A DNA stretch of 64,000 bases from Salinibacterium sp. NG253 (GTDB lineage Bacteria; Actinomycetota; Actinomycetes; Actinomycetales; Microbacteriaceae), in assembly GCF_015864945.1 (NCBI RefSeq), contig NZ_JADYWF010000001.1, forward strand, positions 434,378 through 498,377. The letters run 5' to 3'. Below are positions 44,909 through 54,120 of this stretch, piece by piece. The translations under genes were made by a program, and so were the position numbers. Below the pieces are notes generated by a model that made no database searches, was not told where the DNA came from, and saw only the letters and a list, made by a program, of their open reading frames with translations. Positions within the stretch are counted from its first letter, which is position 1, and every line of letters starts with the position of its first letter.

Positions 44909-46294
44909 CTAGCAGCCGATGAGCTCCTGCGCGAGGTAGCCCCGCAGCTCTTCGATCGGCATGCGCTTCTGCTCCATCGAGTCACGCTCGCGAATCGTCA
45001 CGGCGTTGTCGTCGAGCGAGTCGAAGTCGATCGTGACACAGAACGGGGTACCGATCTCGTCCTGGCGACGGTAGCGACGACCAATGGCACCGGCGTCGTC
45101 GAAGTCGACGTTCCAGTACTTGCGCAGGTCAGCAGCAACAGCGCGCGCCATCGGCGAGAGGCGCTCGTTGCGCGACAGCGGCAGCACAGCAACTTTCACC
45201 GGCGAGAGGCGACGGTCGAGACGCAGAACGGTGCGCTTGTCGACTCCACCCTTCGCGTTGGGTGCTTCGTCTTCGGCATAGGCGTCGATGAGGAATGCCA
45301 TGAGCGCGCGGGTGAGTCCGAACGCAGGCTCGATCACGTACGGCGTCCAGCGCTCATCCTTGGCCTGATCGAAATACGACAGGTCGGAGCCCGAAGCCTC
45401 TGAGTGCGTGCGCAGGTCGAAGTCGGTGCGGTTAGCGATACCCATGAGCTCGCCCCACTCGCTACCGGCGAAGCGGAAACGGTACTCAACATCCACGGTG
45501 CGCTTCGAGTAGTGCGACAGCTTTTCTTGCGCGTGCTCGTAGAAGCGCAGGTTTTCGGGGTTGATGCCGAGGTCGGTGTACCACTTCATGGATTCGTCGA
45601 TCCAGGTCTGGTGCCACTCTTCGTCTGTGCCGGGTTCGACGAAGAATTCCATCTCCATCTGTTCGAATTCACGCGTGCGGAAGATGAAGTTTCCGGGCGT
45701 GATTTCGTTACGGAACGACTTTCCGACCTGGCCGATTCCGAAGGGCGGCTTCATGCGAGCAGCGCCCATGACGTTGGCGAAGTTGGTGAAGATACCCTGA
45801 GCGGTTTCGGGGCGCAGGTAGTGCATGCCCTCTTCGTTGTCGACGGGGCCAAGGAACGTCTTAAGGAGCCCTGAGAAGTTTTGCGGTTCGGTCCACGAGC
45901 CGGGCTGACCGGTGTCAGGGTCGCGGATGTCGGCAAGCCCGTTCACGGGAGGGTGACCGTGCTTCTCTTCGTAGGCTTCGAGAAGGTGGTCGGCGCGGTA
46001 GCGCTTGTGGGTGTGCAGCGATTCGACGAGCGGGTCAGAGAAGACCTCGACGTGCCCGGATGCTTCCCACACCTTGCGGGGCAGGATGACGGCCGAGTCA
46101 AGCCCGACGACGTCTTCGCGACCTTGAACGAAGGTCTGCCACCACTGCTTTTTGATGTTCTCTTTGAGGGCGGTTCCCAGCGGGCCATAGTCCCAAGCTG
46201 AGCGTGAACCGCCGTAGATCTCTCCCGATTGGAAGACGAAACCTCGGCGCTTGGCGAGGTTGATAACGGCGTCGAGGGGGTTAGGCGTAGCCAC
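44909..46294 (-). CDS. glyQS: Glycine--tRNA ligase (single-chain, class II)
   Basis: Charges tRNA-Gly; the alpha2 homodimeric type found in actinobacteria. 461 residues from GTG 46294, chosen because GGAG lies 5 bases upstream and the protein begins [20 protein letters not shown]. Class II motifs: [20 protein letters not shown], motif 2 region [20 protein letters not shown] and [14 protein letters not shown], motif 3 [14 protein letters not shown]. The C-terminal anticodon domain starts at [15 protein letters not shown]. Monocistronic, with a terminator 62 bases downstream. Confidence 0.96.
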   Translation of the reverse strand: MATPNPLDAVINLAKRRGFVFQSGEIYGGSRSAWDYGPLGTALKENIKKQWWQTFVQGREDVVGLDSAVILPRKVWEASGHVEVFSDPLVESLHTHKRYRADHLLEAYEEKHGHPPVNGLADIRDPDTGQPGSWTEPQNFSGLLKTFLGPVDNEEGMHYLRPETAQGIFTNFANVMGAARMKPPFGIGQVGKSFRNEITPGNFIFRTREFEQMEMEFFVEPGTDEEWHQTWIDESMKWYTDLGINPENLRFYEHAQEKLSHYSKRTVDVEYRFRFAGSEWGELMGIANRTDFDLRTHSEASGSDLSYFDQAKDERWTPYVIEPAFGLTRALMAFLIDAYAEDEAPNAKGGVDKRTVLRLDRRLSPVKVAVLPLSRNERLSPMARAVAADLRKYWNVDFDDAGAIGRRYRRQDEIGTPFCVTIDFDSLDDNAVTIRERDSMEQKRMPIEELRGYLAQELIGC

Positions 46295-46349
46295 AGAAAC
46301 TCCAATAGTCAGCCGAGCTGGATGCACGGTCGGCGGACGACCAGTTTAG

Positions 46350-47396
46350 CTAGACACGCAGCGCAGCGATAACCGCCGCGACGTCCTCTTCGGTATTCCA
46401 GAGATGGAATGCGGCCCGGAGGCGGCCAGCGCGACCGGAGGCGGTGATTCCCGCGGCCGTGAGCTTGGCGAGATCAGCGCCAGATTCATCCGGCCACGTG
46501 ACGATCGCCTGATTCTGGCGTTCGATTCCGAGCGCATCGCAGAGCGTGTTGGCGAGGCCGCTGCAGTGTTCCCAGACCTCAGCAATATCGAGGTCGGCGA
46601 ACATGGCGATGGGATGCTCGGCACCCACCCAGGCTTGCCACGCGGGTGATACGTCGAACTGGCGGGCATCCTTCGCTAGCTTCATGTCGGTTCCGTAGAC
46701 GCTGGCCCACACGTCTTCTCCCGCATACCAACCCGCTTGCACGGGCGTAACGTGCTCGGCGAAATCCTCGGAGATCGTGAGAAACGCGACGCCGCGAGGC
46801 GAACACAACCACTTGTAGGCGTGGCAGACTGTCGCATCGAATTGGGTGGCATCCACGGGGTAAATGCCGGCGGCTTGGGTGATGTCGCAGAGAGTGCGCG
46901 CTCCGTGTGTGGCTGCCGCTGCGGTGATCGCCGCAACGTCGGCGACTTTGCCGTTGCAGGATTGGATGAGCGAGAACGCGACAAGCGCAGTGCTGTCGGT
47001 GATGGCATCCGCAAGTTCGGCCAGCGGCACAGCGCGAACCGCGAGGTCGGGGTGTTGCAGAAACGGGTACACGATCGAGGTGAAGTCGGATTCGACGACG
47101 AGCACTTCTGAGCCGGCCGGTAGCGAGCACGCGATAAGCGAGGCCATGACCGAGGTTTGTGAGCCGATTGCAACGCGCGCGACGTCGATACCGACAAGAC
47201 GGGCGTAATGGCCGCGCGTGCGCTCCACGATGTCGCCGTAGTTCATGGGGTTGCAGGTGGCGGTGGCCCACAGCTGAAGTTTCTGGGTCATCTCGGTGAC
47301 TGCCGCACACGTCGGCAGTCCCATGGTGGCGGCGGAGAGGTAGCCGCGAGTATTCGCGAAACTCTCGATAGCGTTCGTGAGGGCCGGTGATGTCAT
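46350..47396 (-). CDS. Class V aminotransferase-like PLP enzyme
   Basis: A 348-residue PLP-dependent protein of aminotransferase class V (cysteine desulfurase/kynureninase-like superfamily). The cofactor region is seen in VAIGSQTSVMASLIACSLP, LCDITQAAGIYPVDATQFDA (Asp for the pyridine nitrogen) and CHAYKWLCSPRGVAFL, where the Lys is the Schiff-base residue. It lacks the long active-cysteine loop of desulfurases. The substrate is unknown. It is divergent from a LysR gene with a shared palindrome at 47450-47466, so it is probably the regulated target. Confidence 0.83.
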   Translation of the reverse strand: MTSPALTNAIESFANTRGYLSAATMGLPTCAAVTEMTQKLQLWATATCNPMNYGDIVERTRGHYARLVGIDVARVAIGSQTSVMASLIACSLPAGSEVLVVESDFTSIVYPFLQHPDLAVRAVPLAELADAITDSTALVAFSLIQSCNGKVADVAAITAAAATHGARTLCDITQAAGIYPVDATQFDATVCHAYKWLCSPRGVAFLTISEDFAEHVTPVQAGWYAGEDVWASVYGTDMKLAKDARQFDVSPAWQAWVGAEHPIAMFADLDIAEVWEHCSGLANTLCDALGIERQNQAIVTWPDESGADLAKLTAAGITASGRAGRLRAAFHLWNTEEDVAAVIAALRV

Positions 47397-47449
47397 GCCT
47401 CCATAGTGCTCTCGTGCTATTCATGCGACAAGAGCATGATTGGGATATG

Positions 47450-47471
47450 AACTATCACGTCTAGTTATGCT
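47450..47471. promoter_or_regulatory. LysR-type operator and leaderless -10
   Basis: Inverted repeat AACTA-N7-TAGTT (47450-47466) contains the T-N11-A pattern typical of LysR sites and lies in the 81-base region between the divergent aminotransferase and LysR genes. It overlaps a TATGCT hexamer (47466-47471) that ends 6 bases before the LysR ATG, so autoregulation is likely. Confidence 0.5.
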
Positions 47472-47477
47472 TGTGTC

Positions 47478-48440
47478 ATGGACACCACGCCCGATCTGCT
47501 CACGCTGCGCATCGTTCGCACCATTTCCGAACATGGCACCATCAGCGAAGCAGCGCGCATTCTGGGCTACAGCCAACCCGCACTGAGCCAACACCTCACC
47601 CGTGCTCAAACTCGCTTGGGGTTGGCGCTCGTCGTTCGCGCCGGCCGCGGAGTGCGGCTCACCGAAGCCGGGCGGTCGCTCGCCAGCCATGCCGTCACCG
47701 TGCTCAATGCCGTGGATGCCGCGAGCGCCGAACTAGCTGAGCTCGCCGGCCTCTCGAGCGGAACGGTGCGCATCGCGGCCTTCCCGACGGCGTCGTCGAC
47801 GCTCGTGCCACGGTTGATTCGTCAGTTGCGGCAGCAGCATCCGAATTTGACGGTGAATTATGTCGAAGCCGAGCCTCCGCAAGCGTTGCAGCTGCTGCGG
47901 GATGGGGCTGCGGATGTCGCGATCACGTTCTCCTACCCCGAAGACCGGGCTGACCCGCATTTGTCTCGCGATGGCGGTCACACGACGGTTCCCCTCTTCA
48001 CCGAGCCCGTGGTCTTGGTGCTTCCCGATAGTCACGCGCTAGCGACAGCGGATGACGTGGGCTTGGCAGATCTTGCTAACGACGCCTGGATTGCGGGCTG
48101 CACTCTCTGCCGAGGTCATTTGTTGGCACTGTGTAATCTCGAGGGTTTCGCTCCCGAGATCGGCCTGGAGACCGACAATGCCTTAGCGGTGTTGAACTTC
48201 GTGTCACGGGGGCTCGGCGTAGCGCTACTCCCCCAGTTGGCACTGTCGTCGCTGACTCTGCCGGAGGGCGTGAGCATCCATTCTCCGCAGCCGTCGAGTG
48301 AGCGCACCATTCAGTACGTGATCCAGCCGGGGGCGACGCGCATTCCCAGCGTGGCGGCCACTATTGCGATGTTGACTGCTCTGGATGGCGCGTCGTGGGG
48401 TTTGCGGGACTACCCCGAGAGTGAGCGCACGGCGCGATAG
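47478..48440 (+). CDS. LysR family transcriptional regulator
   Basis: A 320-residue LysR regulator. The N-terminal helix-turn-helix is LLTLRIVRTISEHGTISEAA and GYSQPALSQHLTRAQTRLG, followed by VRAGRGVRLTEAGRSLASHA. The effector domain begins GTVRIAAFPTASSTLVPRLI and contains GLGVALLPQLAL. ATG 47478 has TATGCT exactly 6 bases upstream. It is divergent from the class V aminotransferase gene, its probable target. Its last 31 bases overlap the 3' end of the convergent cysteine desulfurase gene. Confidence 0.9.
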   Translation: MDTTPDLLTLRIVRTISEHGTISEAARILGYSQPALSQHLTRAQTRLGLALVVRAGRGVRLTEAGRSLASHAVTVLNAVDAASAELAELAGLSSGTVRIAAFPTASSTLVPRLIRQLRQQHPNLTVNYVEAEPPQALQLLRDGAADVAITFSYPEDRADPHLSRDGGHTTVPLFTEPVVLVLPDSHALATADDVGLADLANDAWIAGCTLCRGHLLALCNLEGFAPEIGLETDNALAVLNFVSRGLGVALLPQLALSSLTLPEGVSIHSPQPSSERTIQYVIQPGATRIPSVAATIAMLTALDGASWGLRDYPESERTAR

Positions 48441-49576
48441 GCGGTTTCGATCTCCGCGGCGACCGTGGCGAGTTCTTCGGCCGTGGTTTCCCCATTGAGG
48501 CTGAATCGAACGGCGGTTTGGGCGATGGCTTCATCGATGCCCATGGCGAGCAGCACGTGGGAAGCGTCGTCACTCCCCACAGCACAGGCAGAGCCCGCCG
48601 AGCAGATGATCCCGGCACGGCCGAGTTCAAGCAAGAGTGATTCGCCGCTGGTACCGGGGAAACAGAATGACGCGTTGTTGGGAAGGCGAACGGATGCAGT
48701 AGCGGTCGCGTCGCCGAGCTCCGGCCCCGTAAGGATTACCCCCGGCACTCGAGCCTGCACGTCGGCCACGAAGTCAGTGCGCAAGGCAGCGATGCGTTCT
48801 GCCCGTTCGGCACGGTCGCTCTCGGCGAGTGCCAGAGCGTGAGCAAAGCCGACAGCACCGGCAACATTTTCGGTGCCGGAACGTTTGCCGCGTTCTTGAC
48901 CTCCCCCGTGCAGCACGGGTTCGAGGCTTCGGCGTCCTTTGACGATGAGTACTCCGATGCCTTTCGGGGCGCCGATCTTGTGTCCAGACAGGCTAAGGGC
49001 ATCAACGCCCAACACTGCGGAGTCGAGAGGAAGCCAGCCGGCTGCTTGTACGGCGTCCGCATGCAGGGGTATCCCGTGAACGCGGCAGAGTTCGGCGATC
49101 GCCGCAATGGGCTGCACGACACCCACCTCGTTGTTGGCGTACATGATCGTGCAGAGGGTGGTGTCGGGACGAAGAGCCTGACGCACCTCGTCGAGGTCGA
49201 CAAGACCGTGGCTATCGACCGGCAGAACAGTCACCTCGAAGCCGTGGATGCGCTTCAGGTAGTCAACGGTCTCCAAGACGGCCTCGTGCTCAATCGCACT
49301 CGTGACGATGTGGTGGCCACGAGGGTCAGCGAGTGCGAGCCCTTTGATCGCGAGGTTGTCTGACTCTGTGCCACCCGACGTGAAGATGACATCGGATGCC
49401 CGGCACCCGATCGACGCGGCAACGCTCGTGCGCGCGCCATCCAGGGCCCGCTTGGCGGACTCCCCCAGCTCATGATGGCTAGAAGGGTTGCCGAAGTCTC
49501 CCGTCAGCAACGGCCACATCGCTTCGAGCACCTCACGGCGCACCGGCGTGGTTGCTGCTGAATCGAGAAAGATCAT
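48410..49576 (-). CDS. Cysteine desulfurase (NifS/IscS-like), last gene of the nad operon
   Basis: PLP enzyme that mobilises sulfur from cysteine for Fe-S cluster building. 388 residues. The PLP lysine is Lys200 in ALSLSGHKIGAPKG; His in SAIEHEAVLETVDYL, and the persulfide Cys in the short loop GIICSAGSACAVGSDD. It overlaps nadC by ATGA and is the distal gene of nrtR-nadA-nadB-nadC. In this position (NadS) it probably supplies the [4Fe-4S] cluster of NadA. Its end overlaps the convergent LysR gene by 31 bases. Confidence 0.92.
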   Translation of the reverse strand: MIFLDSAATTPVRREVLEAMWPLLTGDFGNPSSHHELGESAKRALDGARTSVAASIGCRASDVIFTSGGTESDNLAIKGLALADPRGHHIVTSAIEHEAVLETVDYLKRIHGFEVTVLPVDSHGLVDLDEVRQALRPDTTLCTIMYANNEVGVVQPIAAIAELCRVHGIPLHADAVQAAGWLPLDSAVLGVDALSLSGHKIGAPKGIGVLIVKGRRSLEPVLHGGGQERGKRSGTENVAGAVGFAHALALAESDRAERAERIAALRTDFVADVQARVPGVILTGPELGDATATASVRLPNNASFCFPGTSGESLLLELGRAGIICSAGSACAVGSDDASHVLLAMGIDEAIAQTAVRFSLNGETTAEELATVAAEIETAYRAVRSLSG

Positions 49577-50433
49577 CGCGCTGCTGCGCTCACCGCAATA
49601 TCGAGACCAAGGTCAAGCGAACGCACACTGTGAGTGAGGGCTCCTACAGAGATGACATCAACACCGGTCGCCGCAATGGCGGCAACCGTGTCGAGGTTCA
49701 CTCCACCACTGGCTTCGACGATTGCCCGGCCAGCAACCAGCGCAACACCGGCACGCAGGTCATCGAGCGAAAAGTTGTCGAGCATGATCGTGTCTACGCC
49801 CGCGGCCACTACAGTCTCGACCTGGTCGAGGCGATCAACCTCCACCTCCAAGTGCGTGGTGTGCCCAATACGTTCGCGGGCACGACGAATCGCTTCGCCG
49901 AGATCGATACCCGATGCCTCGAGCACGGCGAGGTGGTTGTCTTTCGCCATCACGGCATCCGAGAGACTGAAGCGGTGATTGTGGCCACCGCCACTGCGCA
50001 CGGCGTGACGTTCAAGCGCGCGCAGCCCCGGAGTCGTCTTGCGAGTGTCAACGATGCGAGCGTGAGTGCCCGCCACCGCGGCGACGTAGGCCGCCGTCTG
50101 GGTGGCGATGCCCGACATCCGCTGGCTGAGGTTGAGAGCGATGCGCTCCGCCCGCAGCACGCCACGGGCATTGCCGGAGACGGTAGCCAGTTGCTGGCCC
50201 GCGGTGAAGGTGTCACCGTCACGGGTGTGGAGCGTGACCTCGGCGTGAGCATCCACCAGCTGGAACGTGCGGGCAAAGACATCAAGCCCACTCGCGACCC
50301 CCGGCTCGCGCGCGTTGAGCACTGCGGTCGCAGTGGCGTCCTCGGGAACGAAAGCCTCGCTCGTCACGTCACCCCACGGTGCATCCTCGGCAAGCGCCAT
50401 GAGGATGACGTTGTCAACGAGTTGCTGATTCAT
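49573..50433 (-). CDS. nadC: Nicotinate-nucleotide diphosphorylase (carboxylating)
   Basis: Converts quinolinate and PRPP to nicotinate mononucleotide, third step of de novo NAD synthesis. 286 residues. Recognisable parts: EDAPWGDVTSEAFVPEDATA, LRAERIALNLSQRMSGIATQ, ARIVDTRKTTPGLRALERHA with the basic quinolinate-binding residues, VRSGGGHNHRFSLSDAVMAK and C-terminal VEASGGVNLDTVAAIAATGV. It overlaps both neighbours by 4 bases (ATGA), so nadB-nadC-desulfurase are translationally coupled. Confidence 0.96.
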   Translation of the reverse strand: MNQQLVDNVILMALAEDAPWGDVTSEAFVPEDATATAVLNAREPGVASGLDVFARTFQLVDAHAEVTLHTRDGDTFTAGQQLATVSGNARGVLRAERIALNLSQRMSGIATQTAAYVAAVAGTHARIVDTRKTTPGLRALERHAVRSGGGHNHRFSLSDAVMAKDNHLAVLEASGIDLGEAIRRARERIGHTTHLEVEVDRLDQVETVVAAGVDTIMLDNFSLDDLRAGVALVAGRAIVEASGGVNLDTVAAIAATGVDVISVGALTHSVRSLDLGLDIAVSAAAR

Positions 50434-51995
50434 CGCTTGACCGTCTCTGCTTGATCTTCAGCGGGAATGAAATCCCCGGCCACGTTCACGGCGGCCCACC
50501 GGGTGGAGAAGGCAAGTTCTTCGCGTGTTTCGGGGAAGTCGGTGCGTTCGTGGGCACCACGGGACTCTTCGCGGCGCAGGGCCGCAACAACCACGAGACG
50601 GGCAAGGTCAAGAAGATTGGCGTTCTCCGCGCCCTCGACGGTGTTCGACTCGGAGTGCCAGCTGGCCAGAATAGCGGCGGCTTCGCTGAGTCGCGTTGCG
50701 TCCCGCTCAAGACCGACATGGCTCCACATGAGTTCGCGCAGTTGATCGCGAGTGAAAGCGTCTTTACCCGTGATCTCGAACTGCGGCTCGAGCGCGTCAA
50801 CCTCGATGGCCCGCTGGGGCTCGTTGAGAGCATCAGCAGCGCGCCAGGCGAAGACGAGCGACTCGAGCAGGGAGTTGGAGGCCAAGCGGTTAGCGCCATG
50901 AACACCGGTGCAGGATGCTTCTCCCACGGCATAGAGACCGCGCACGCTCGTGCGGCCATCGATGTCGGTGCGGATGCCGCCCATCCAGTAGTGCGCAGCC
51001 GGCGTCACGGGAATCGGCGCTGTGCCCCAATCGAAGCCGTGCTCTTCGCACACCTCGGTGATGCCGGGGAATCGCTTCGCGAGAAACTCGGAACCGAGGC
51101 CCGTGGCATCGAGCATGATGGGCCGGCCACCCTGCTTTTCCATGGCGCGGGCGATACCGCGGGCAACGACATCGCGCGGGGCGAGCTCGCCATCGGGGTG
51201 CACGTCGAACATGAAGCGCTTGCCGTGCTCATCGAGCAGCGTTGCGCCCTCACCGCGAACAGCTTCTGACACCAGCGGGTTGCCGGGCACCGCGAGCGAC
51301 GTGGGGTGGAACTGGAAAAATTCGACATCGGCAAGGGCGGCACCGGCTCGGTACGCCGCAGCCACACCATCACCCGTCGTAACGAACGGGTTCGTCGTGT
51401 GCTTGTAGAGCTGGCCAGCACCACCACTGGCGAGAATGACAATGTCACCGTCGATCACGCGCGAATTACCGTCGGGGGCAATCACATCGATGCCGGTGAC
51501 GCGGGGCGTGCCGTCGGCATCCGTCTCCGTCACGAGATCGCGCATGAAGGTATAAGCGTAGGTCTCGACCGCGAGAGCACGGACGGCCCGCAGCAGGGCA
51601 ACTTCGATCGCAAGACCAGTGGCATCTCCCCCGGCATGAATGACCCGCCGGGAGGAGTGAGCGGCTTCGTGACCGCGCGCTAGCTCGCCGTTGGCGACTC
51701 GGTCGAACTCAACACCGAGAGAGATAAGCTCTTGCACTCGCAACGGACCTTCACTGCAAAGCACCTCAACGGCATCCCGCTCGCACAGGCCAGCACCGGC
51801 AATCATCGTGTCGGAAACATGGCTGGCGACCGAATCATCGGGGAACAGCACGGCAGCTACGCCACCCTGGGCGTACTTCGTATTGCTCTCCGCCATCTCC
51901 GCCTTCGTCACGAGAACCACATCGTGGTGCGCGCTCGCGCGGTAGGCGGTGATGAGTCCGGCAATTCCTGTGCCGACAACAATGACCCGTGCCAT
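50430..51995 (-). CDS. nadB: L-aspartate oxidase
   Basis: FAD enzyme oxidising aspartate to iminoaspartate, first step of de novo NAD synthesis. 521 residues from ATG 51995, 2 bases after the nadA stop; an open frame to 52178 overlapping nadA was rejected because the protein must begin at the FAD-binding RVIVVGTGIAGLITAYRA. Other features: ESNTKYAQGGVAAV, HEAAHSSRRVIHAGGDATG, EFFQFHPTSLAVPGNPLVSE, YWMGGIRTDIDGRTSVRGLY and GVHGANRLASNSLLE. AAAGAAG precedes the ATG. Confidence 0.96.
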   Translation of the reverse strand: MARVIVVGTGIAGLITAYRASAHHDVVLVTKAEMAESNTKYAQGGVAAVLFPDDSVASHVSDTMIAGAGLCERDAVEVLCSEGPLRVQELISLGVEFDRVANGELARGHEAAHSSRRVIHAGGDATGLAIEVALLRAVRALAVETYAYTFMRDLVTETDADGTPRVTGIDVIAPDGNSRVIDGDIVILASGGAGQLYKHTTNPFVTTGDGVAAAYRAGAALADVEFFQFHPTSLAVPGNPLVSEAVRGEGATLLDEHGKRFMFDVHPDGELAPRDVVARGIARAMEKQGGRPIMLDATGLGSEFLAKRFPGITEVCEEHGFDWGTAPIPVTPAAHYWMGGIRTDIDGRTSVRGLYAVGEASCTGVHGANRLASNSLLESLVFAWRAADALNEPQRAIEVDALEPQFEITGKDAFTRDQLRELMWSHVGLERDATRLSEAAAILASWHSESNTVEGAENANLLDLARLVVVAALRREESRGAHERTDFPETREELAFSTRWAAVNVAGDFIPAEDQAETVKR

Positions 51996-51997
51996 GA

Positions 51998-53287
51998 TTA
52001 CGCTTCTTTCGTCGCTACCGGAGGCTTCGCGGCGAGCATGCGCTCGAGAGCGATCCTCGCTGGTTCTGCCACGTCGTCGGAGACGGTGATCTGGTTGAGT
52101 ACTTCGCCGCGAACGAGCGCTTCGAGCACCCAAGCCAGATAGCCGGGGTGAATGCGATACATCGTCGAGCACGGGCACACCACCGGGTCGAGACAGAAAA
52201 TTTCGTGTTGCGGGTATTCGGCAGCGAGACGGTTGACCATATTGATTTCGGTACCGATCGCGAACGTCGTCGGCTCGGTCGCTGCGGCAACAGCCTTTTG
52301 GATGTAGTCGGTCGACCCCGCCTCATCAGCGGCATCCACGACGGGCATTGGGCACTCGGGGTGCACGATCACGCGAACACCGGGGTGCTCGGCGCGAGCC
52401 TTCTCGATTTGGCCGACGTTGAAGCGCTTGTGCACGCTGCAAAAGCCGTGCCAGAGCACAACCTTCGCCTCGTTGAGGGTCTCAGCGTCGTTGCCGCCGA
52501 GAGGTTTGTTGGGGTTCCACATCGGCATGAGATCGGTCGAAATGCCCATCTTCTTCGCCGTGTTGCGCCCCAAGTGCTGGTCGGGGAAGAACAGCACGCG
52601 TTGCCCACGCTCGTAAGCCCACTCCAGCACGGTTGTCGCGTTCGAGCTTGTGCAGACGATTCCACCATTGCGACCGCAGAAGCCCTTGAGCGCGGCGGAC
52701 GAGTTCATGTATGTCACGGGGATGATCGGCACACGGCCATCGGCATCCGGCTCGGTTCCGTAGATTTCGGTGAGCTGCTCCCAGCACTCTTCGACCGAGT
52801 CAATGTCGGCCATATCGGCCATCGAACAACCGGCGGCCAGGTTGGGCAGAATCACTGCCTGATCGGAGCGAGCCAGAATGTCAGCCGTCTCGGCCATGAA
52901 GTGCACGCCGCAGAAGATAATTGCTTCGGCATTCGGCACCGTCTGGGCGGCGTTGGCCAGCTGGAAAGAATCGCCGAGGAAGTCCGCGTGCTCCACAACC
53001 TCATCGCGTTGATAGAAGTGGCCCAAGATAACCGCACGGTCGCCGAGGGTCGCTTTAGCGGCAACGATGCGAGCGTGGAGGTCTTCGTTGGAGGCCTTCT
53101 GGTACTCAACAGGAAGCTGCCCCTGACGCGGCGCGCCCGTCGGGATGACGTCGCCCATCGAAGCCCCTGGCCCATAGCTCGGAACGCCCAGATCGAAGGT
53201 CCACGGACCATCGGCTAGCTCAGGAGCACAGGTTTCCCCGTCGCCCGTCTTGGTGATGCTCTGAATAGTCGAATCAATGGATGACAC
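51998..53287 (-). CDS. nadA: Quinolinate synthase
   Basis: [4Fe-4S] enzyme that condenses iminoaspartate with dihydroxyacetone phosphate to quinolinate. 429 residues, long-type actinobacterial form with an N-terminal extension. Motifs: VILGHFYQRDEVVEHADFLG, AIIFCGVHFMAETADIL, NLAAGCSMADMADID with a cluster Cys, MNSSAALKGFCGRNGGIVCT, LFFPDQHLGRNTAKKMG and LDPVVCPCSTMYRIHP for the last cluster ligand. GTG 53287 has AGGGAG 6 bases upstream and overlaps nrtR by 14 bases. Confidence 0.96.
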   Translation of the reverse strand: MSSIDSTIQSITKTGDGETCAPELADGPWTFDLGVPSYGPGASMGDVIPTGAPRQGQLPVEYQKASNEDLHARIVAAKATLGDRAVILGHFYQRDEVVEHADFLGDSFQLANAAQTVPNAEAIIFCGVHFMAETADILARSDQAVILPNLAAGCSMADMADIDSVEECWEQLTEIYGTEPDADGRVPIIPVTYMNSSAALKGFCGRNGGIVCTSSNATTVLEWAYERGQRVLFFPDQHLGRNTAKKMGISTDLMPMWNPNKPLGGNDAETLNEAKVVLWHGFCSVHKRFNVGQIEKARAEHPGVRVIVHPECPMPVVDAADEAGSTDYIQKAVAAATEPTTFAIGTEINMVNRLAAEYPQHEIFCLDPVVCPCSTMYRIHPGYLAWVLEALVRGEVLNQITVSDDVAEPARIALERMLAAKPPVATKEA

Positions 53288-53990
53288 GAGTGCTCCCTGT
53301 CGTTAAGCGGCCGAGCGGGCCATTGTCAACGAGCTCAACGCCCTCGTCATAGCGGTACAACCTCGGAGGCCGGTGACGCCCTCCCGAGACAACGTGATCA
53401 GTGGGAACCAGTGAACCTGAGTTCTCAATCTGTCGACGGAAATTGGCGGGATCGAGCTGCTTCTGCAACACAGCCTCGTGCACAATGCGCAGCTCGCTCA
53501 GGGTAAAAGTCTCGCCTAGGAATGCCCGGGCGATGCGCGAGTACTCCATCTTGGTGCGCAGTCGCCAGAGCGCGTAGTCGACGATGACGTTGTGATCAAA
53601 GGCCAACTCGGGCAGGTCGTCTGCCGGGAACCAGCGCACATTCTCGCCCTCAGTGGCACGATCTGCCTCTTCTTGACGCACGAGCGCCCAATAGACAATC
53701 GACACCGCGCGAGGACCAATTGAACGTTCAACTTCACCAAAGGCGTAGAGCTGTTCAAGGTAGGCCGGTTCGAGCGCGGTCGTCTCAAGCAGATTGCGGG
53801 CTGCCGCGTCTTCGAGGCTCTCGTGGTTGTCAACCCAGCCACCGGGCAACGCCCACTGACCGTCATACGGTTCGCGGGTGCGACGCACGAGCGGAATCCA
53901 GAGCGCGCTCTCCCCCGACTCCGGAAGCGGGCGCAGGGCAAAAATCACGGTGGATACCGCGAGCGAAATTGCTTGCTCACTCTGTTGCAT
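53274..53990 (-). CDS. nrtR: NrtR-type regulator: NUDIX-like sensor with winged helix
   Basis: Repressor of NAD biosynthesis, 238 residues from ATG 53990 (GGGAG 5 bases upstream). Residues 1-150 are a NUDIX fold (RRTREPYDGQWALPGGWVDN); the winged helix follows at about 155-238 with AFLGETFTLSELRIVHEAVL and KQLDPANFRRQIENSGSL. The Nudix box keeps Gly51, Glu57, Arg65 and Glu69, but Glu66 is replaced by Asn, Glu70 by Thr and Gly72 by Ala, so hydrolysis is probably lost and the domain serves to sense ADP-ribose-type ligands, as known for NrtR. It heads the nadABC operon, and paired palindromes lie at its promoter. Confidence 0.88.
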   Translation of the reverse strand: MQQSEQAISLAVSTVIFALRPLPESGESALWIPLVRRTREPYDGQWALPGGWVDNHESLEDAAARNLLETTALEPAYLEQLYAFGEVERSIGPRAVSIVYWALVRQEEADRATEGENVRWFPADDLPELAFDHNVIVDYALWRLRTKMEYSRIARAFLGETFTLSELRIVHEAVLQKQLDPANFRRQIENSGSLVPTDHVVSGGRHRPPRLYRYDEGVELVDNGPLGRLTTGSTRVIH

Positions 53991-54010
53991 CGCCACTCCC
54001 TTCGGTAAGA

Positions 54011-54058
54011 GTCATGCTGACCTGAACACAGAATACACCTTAAAGTCATCCTGACCAA
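54011..54058 (-). promoter_or_regulatory. nrtR-nad promoter with two GTCA-N3-TGAC operators
   Basis: On the minus strand TTGGTC (54053-54058) and TATTCT (54030-54035) are 17 bases apart, a plausible -35/-10 pair. Two palindromes of the same form flank the -10: GTCATCCTGAC at 54045-54055, overlapping the -35, and GTCATGCTGAC at 54011-54021, just past the expected start site. The half-sites are identical and 34 bases apart, about three helical turns. Binding by NrtR is inferred from position. Confidence 0.6.
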
Positions 54059-54120
54059 AAGAGGTATCGCCCTCAGTTTTGGCTGCGATCAGCCTCGAGC
54101 GACGAGAGAAAGCGTGCGGT

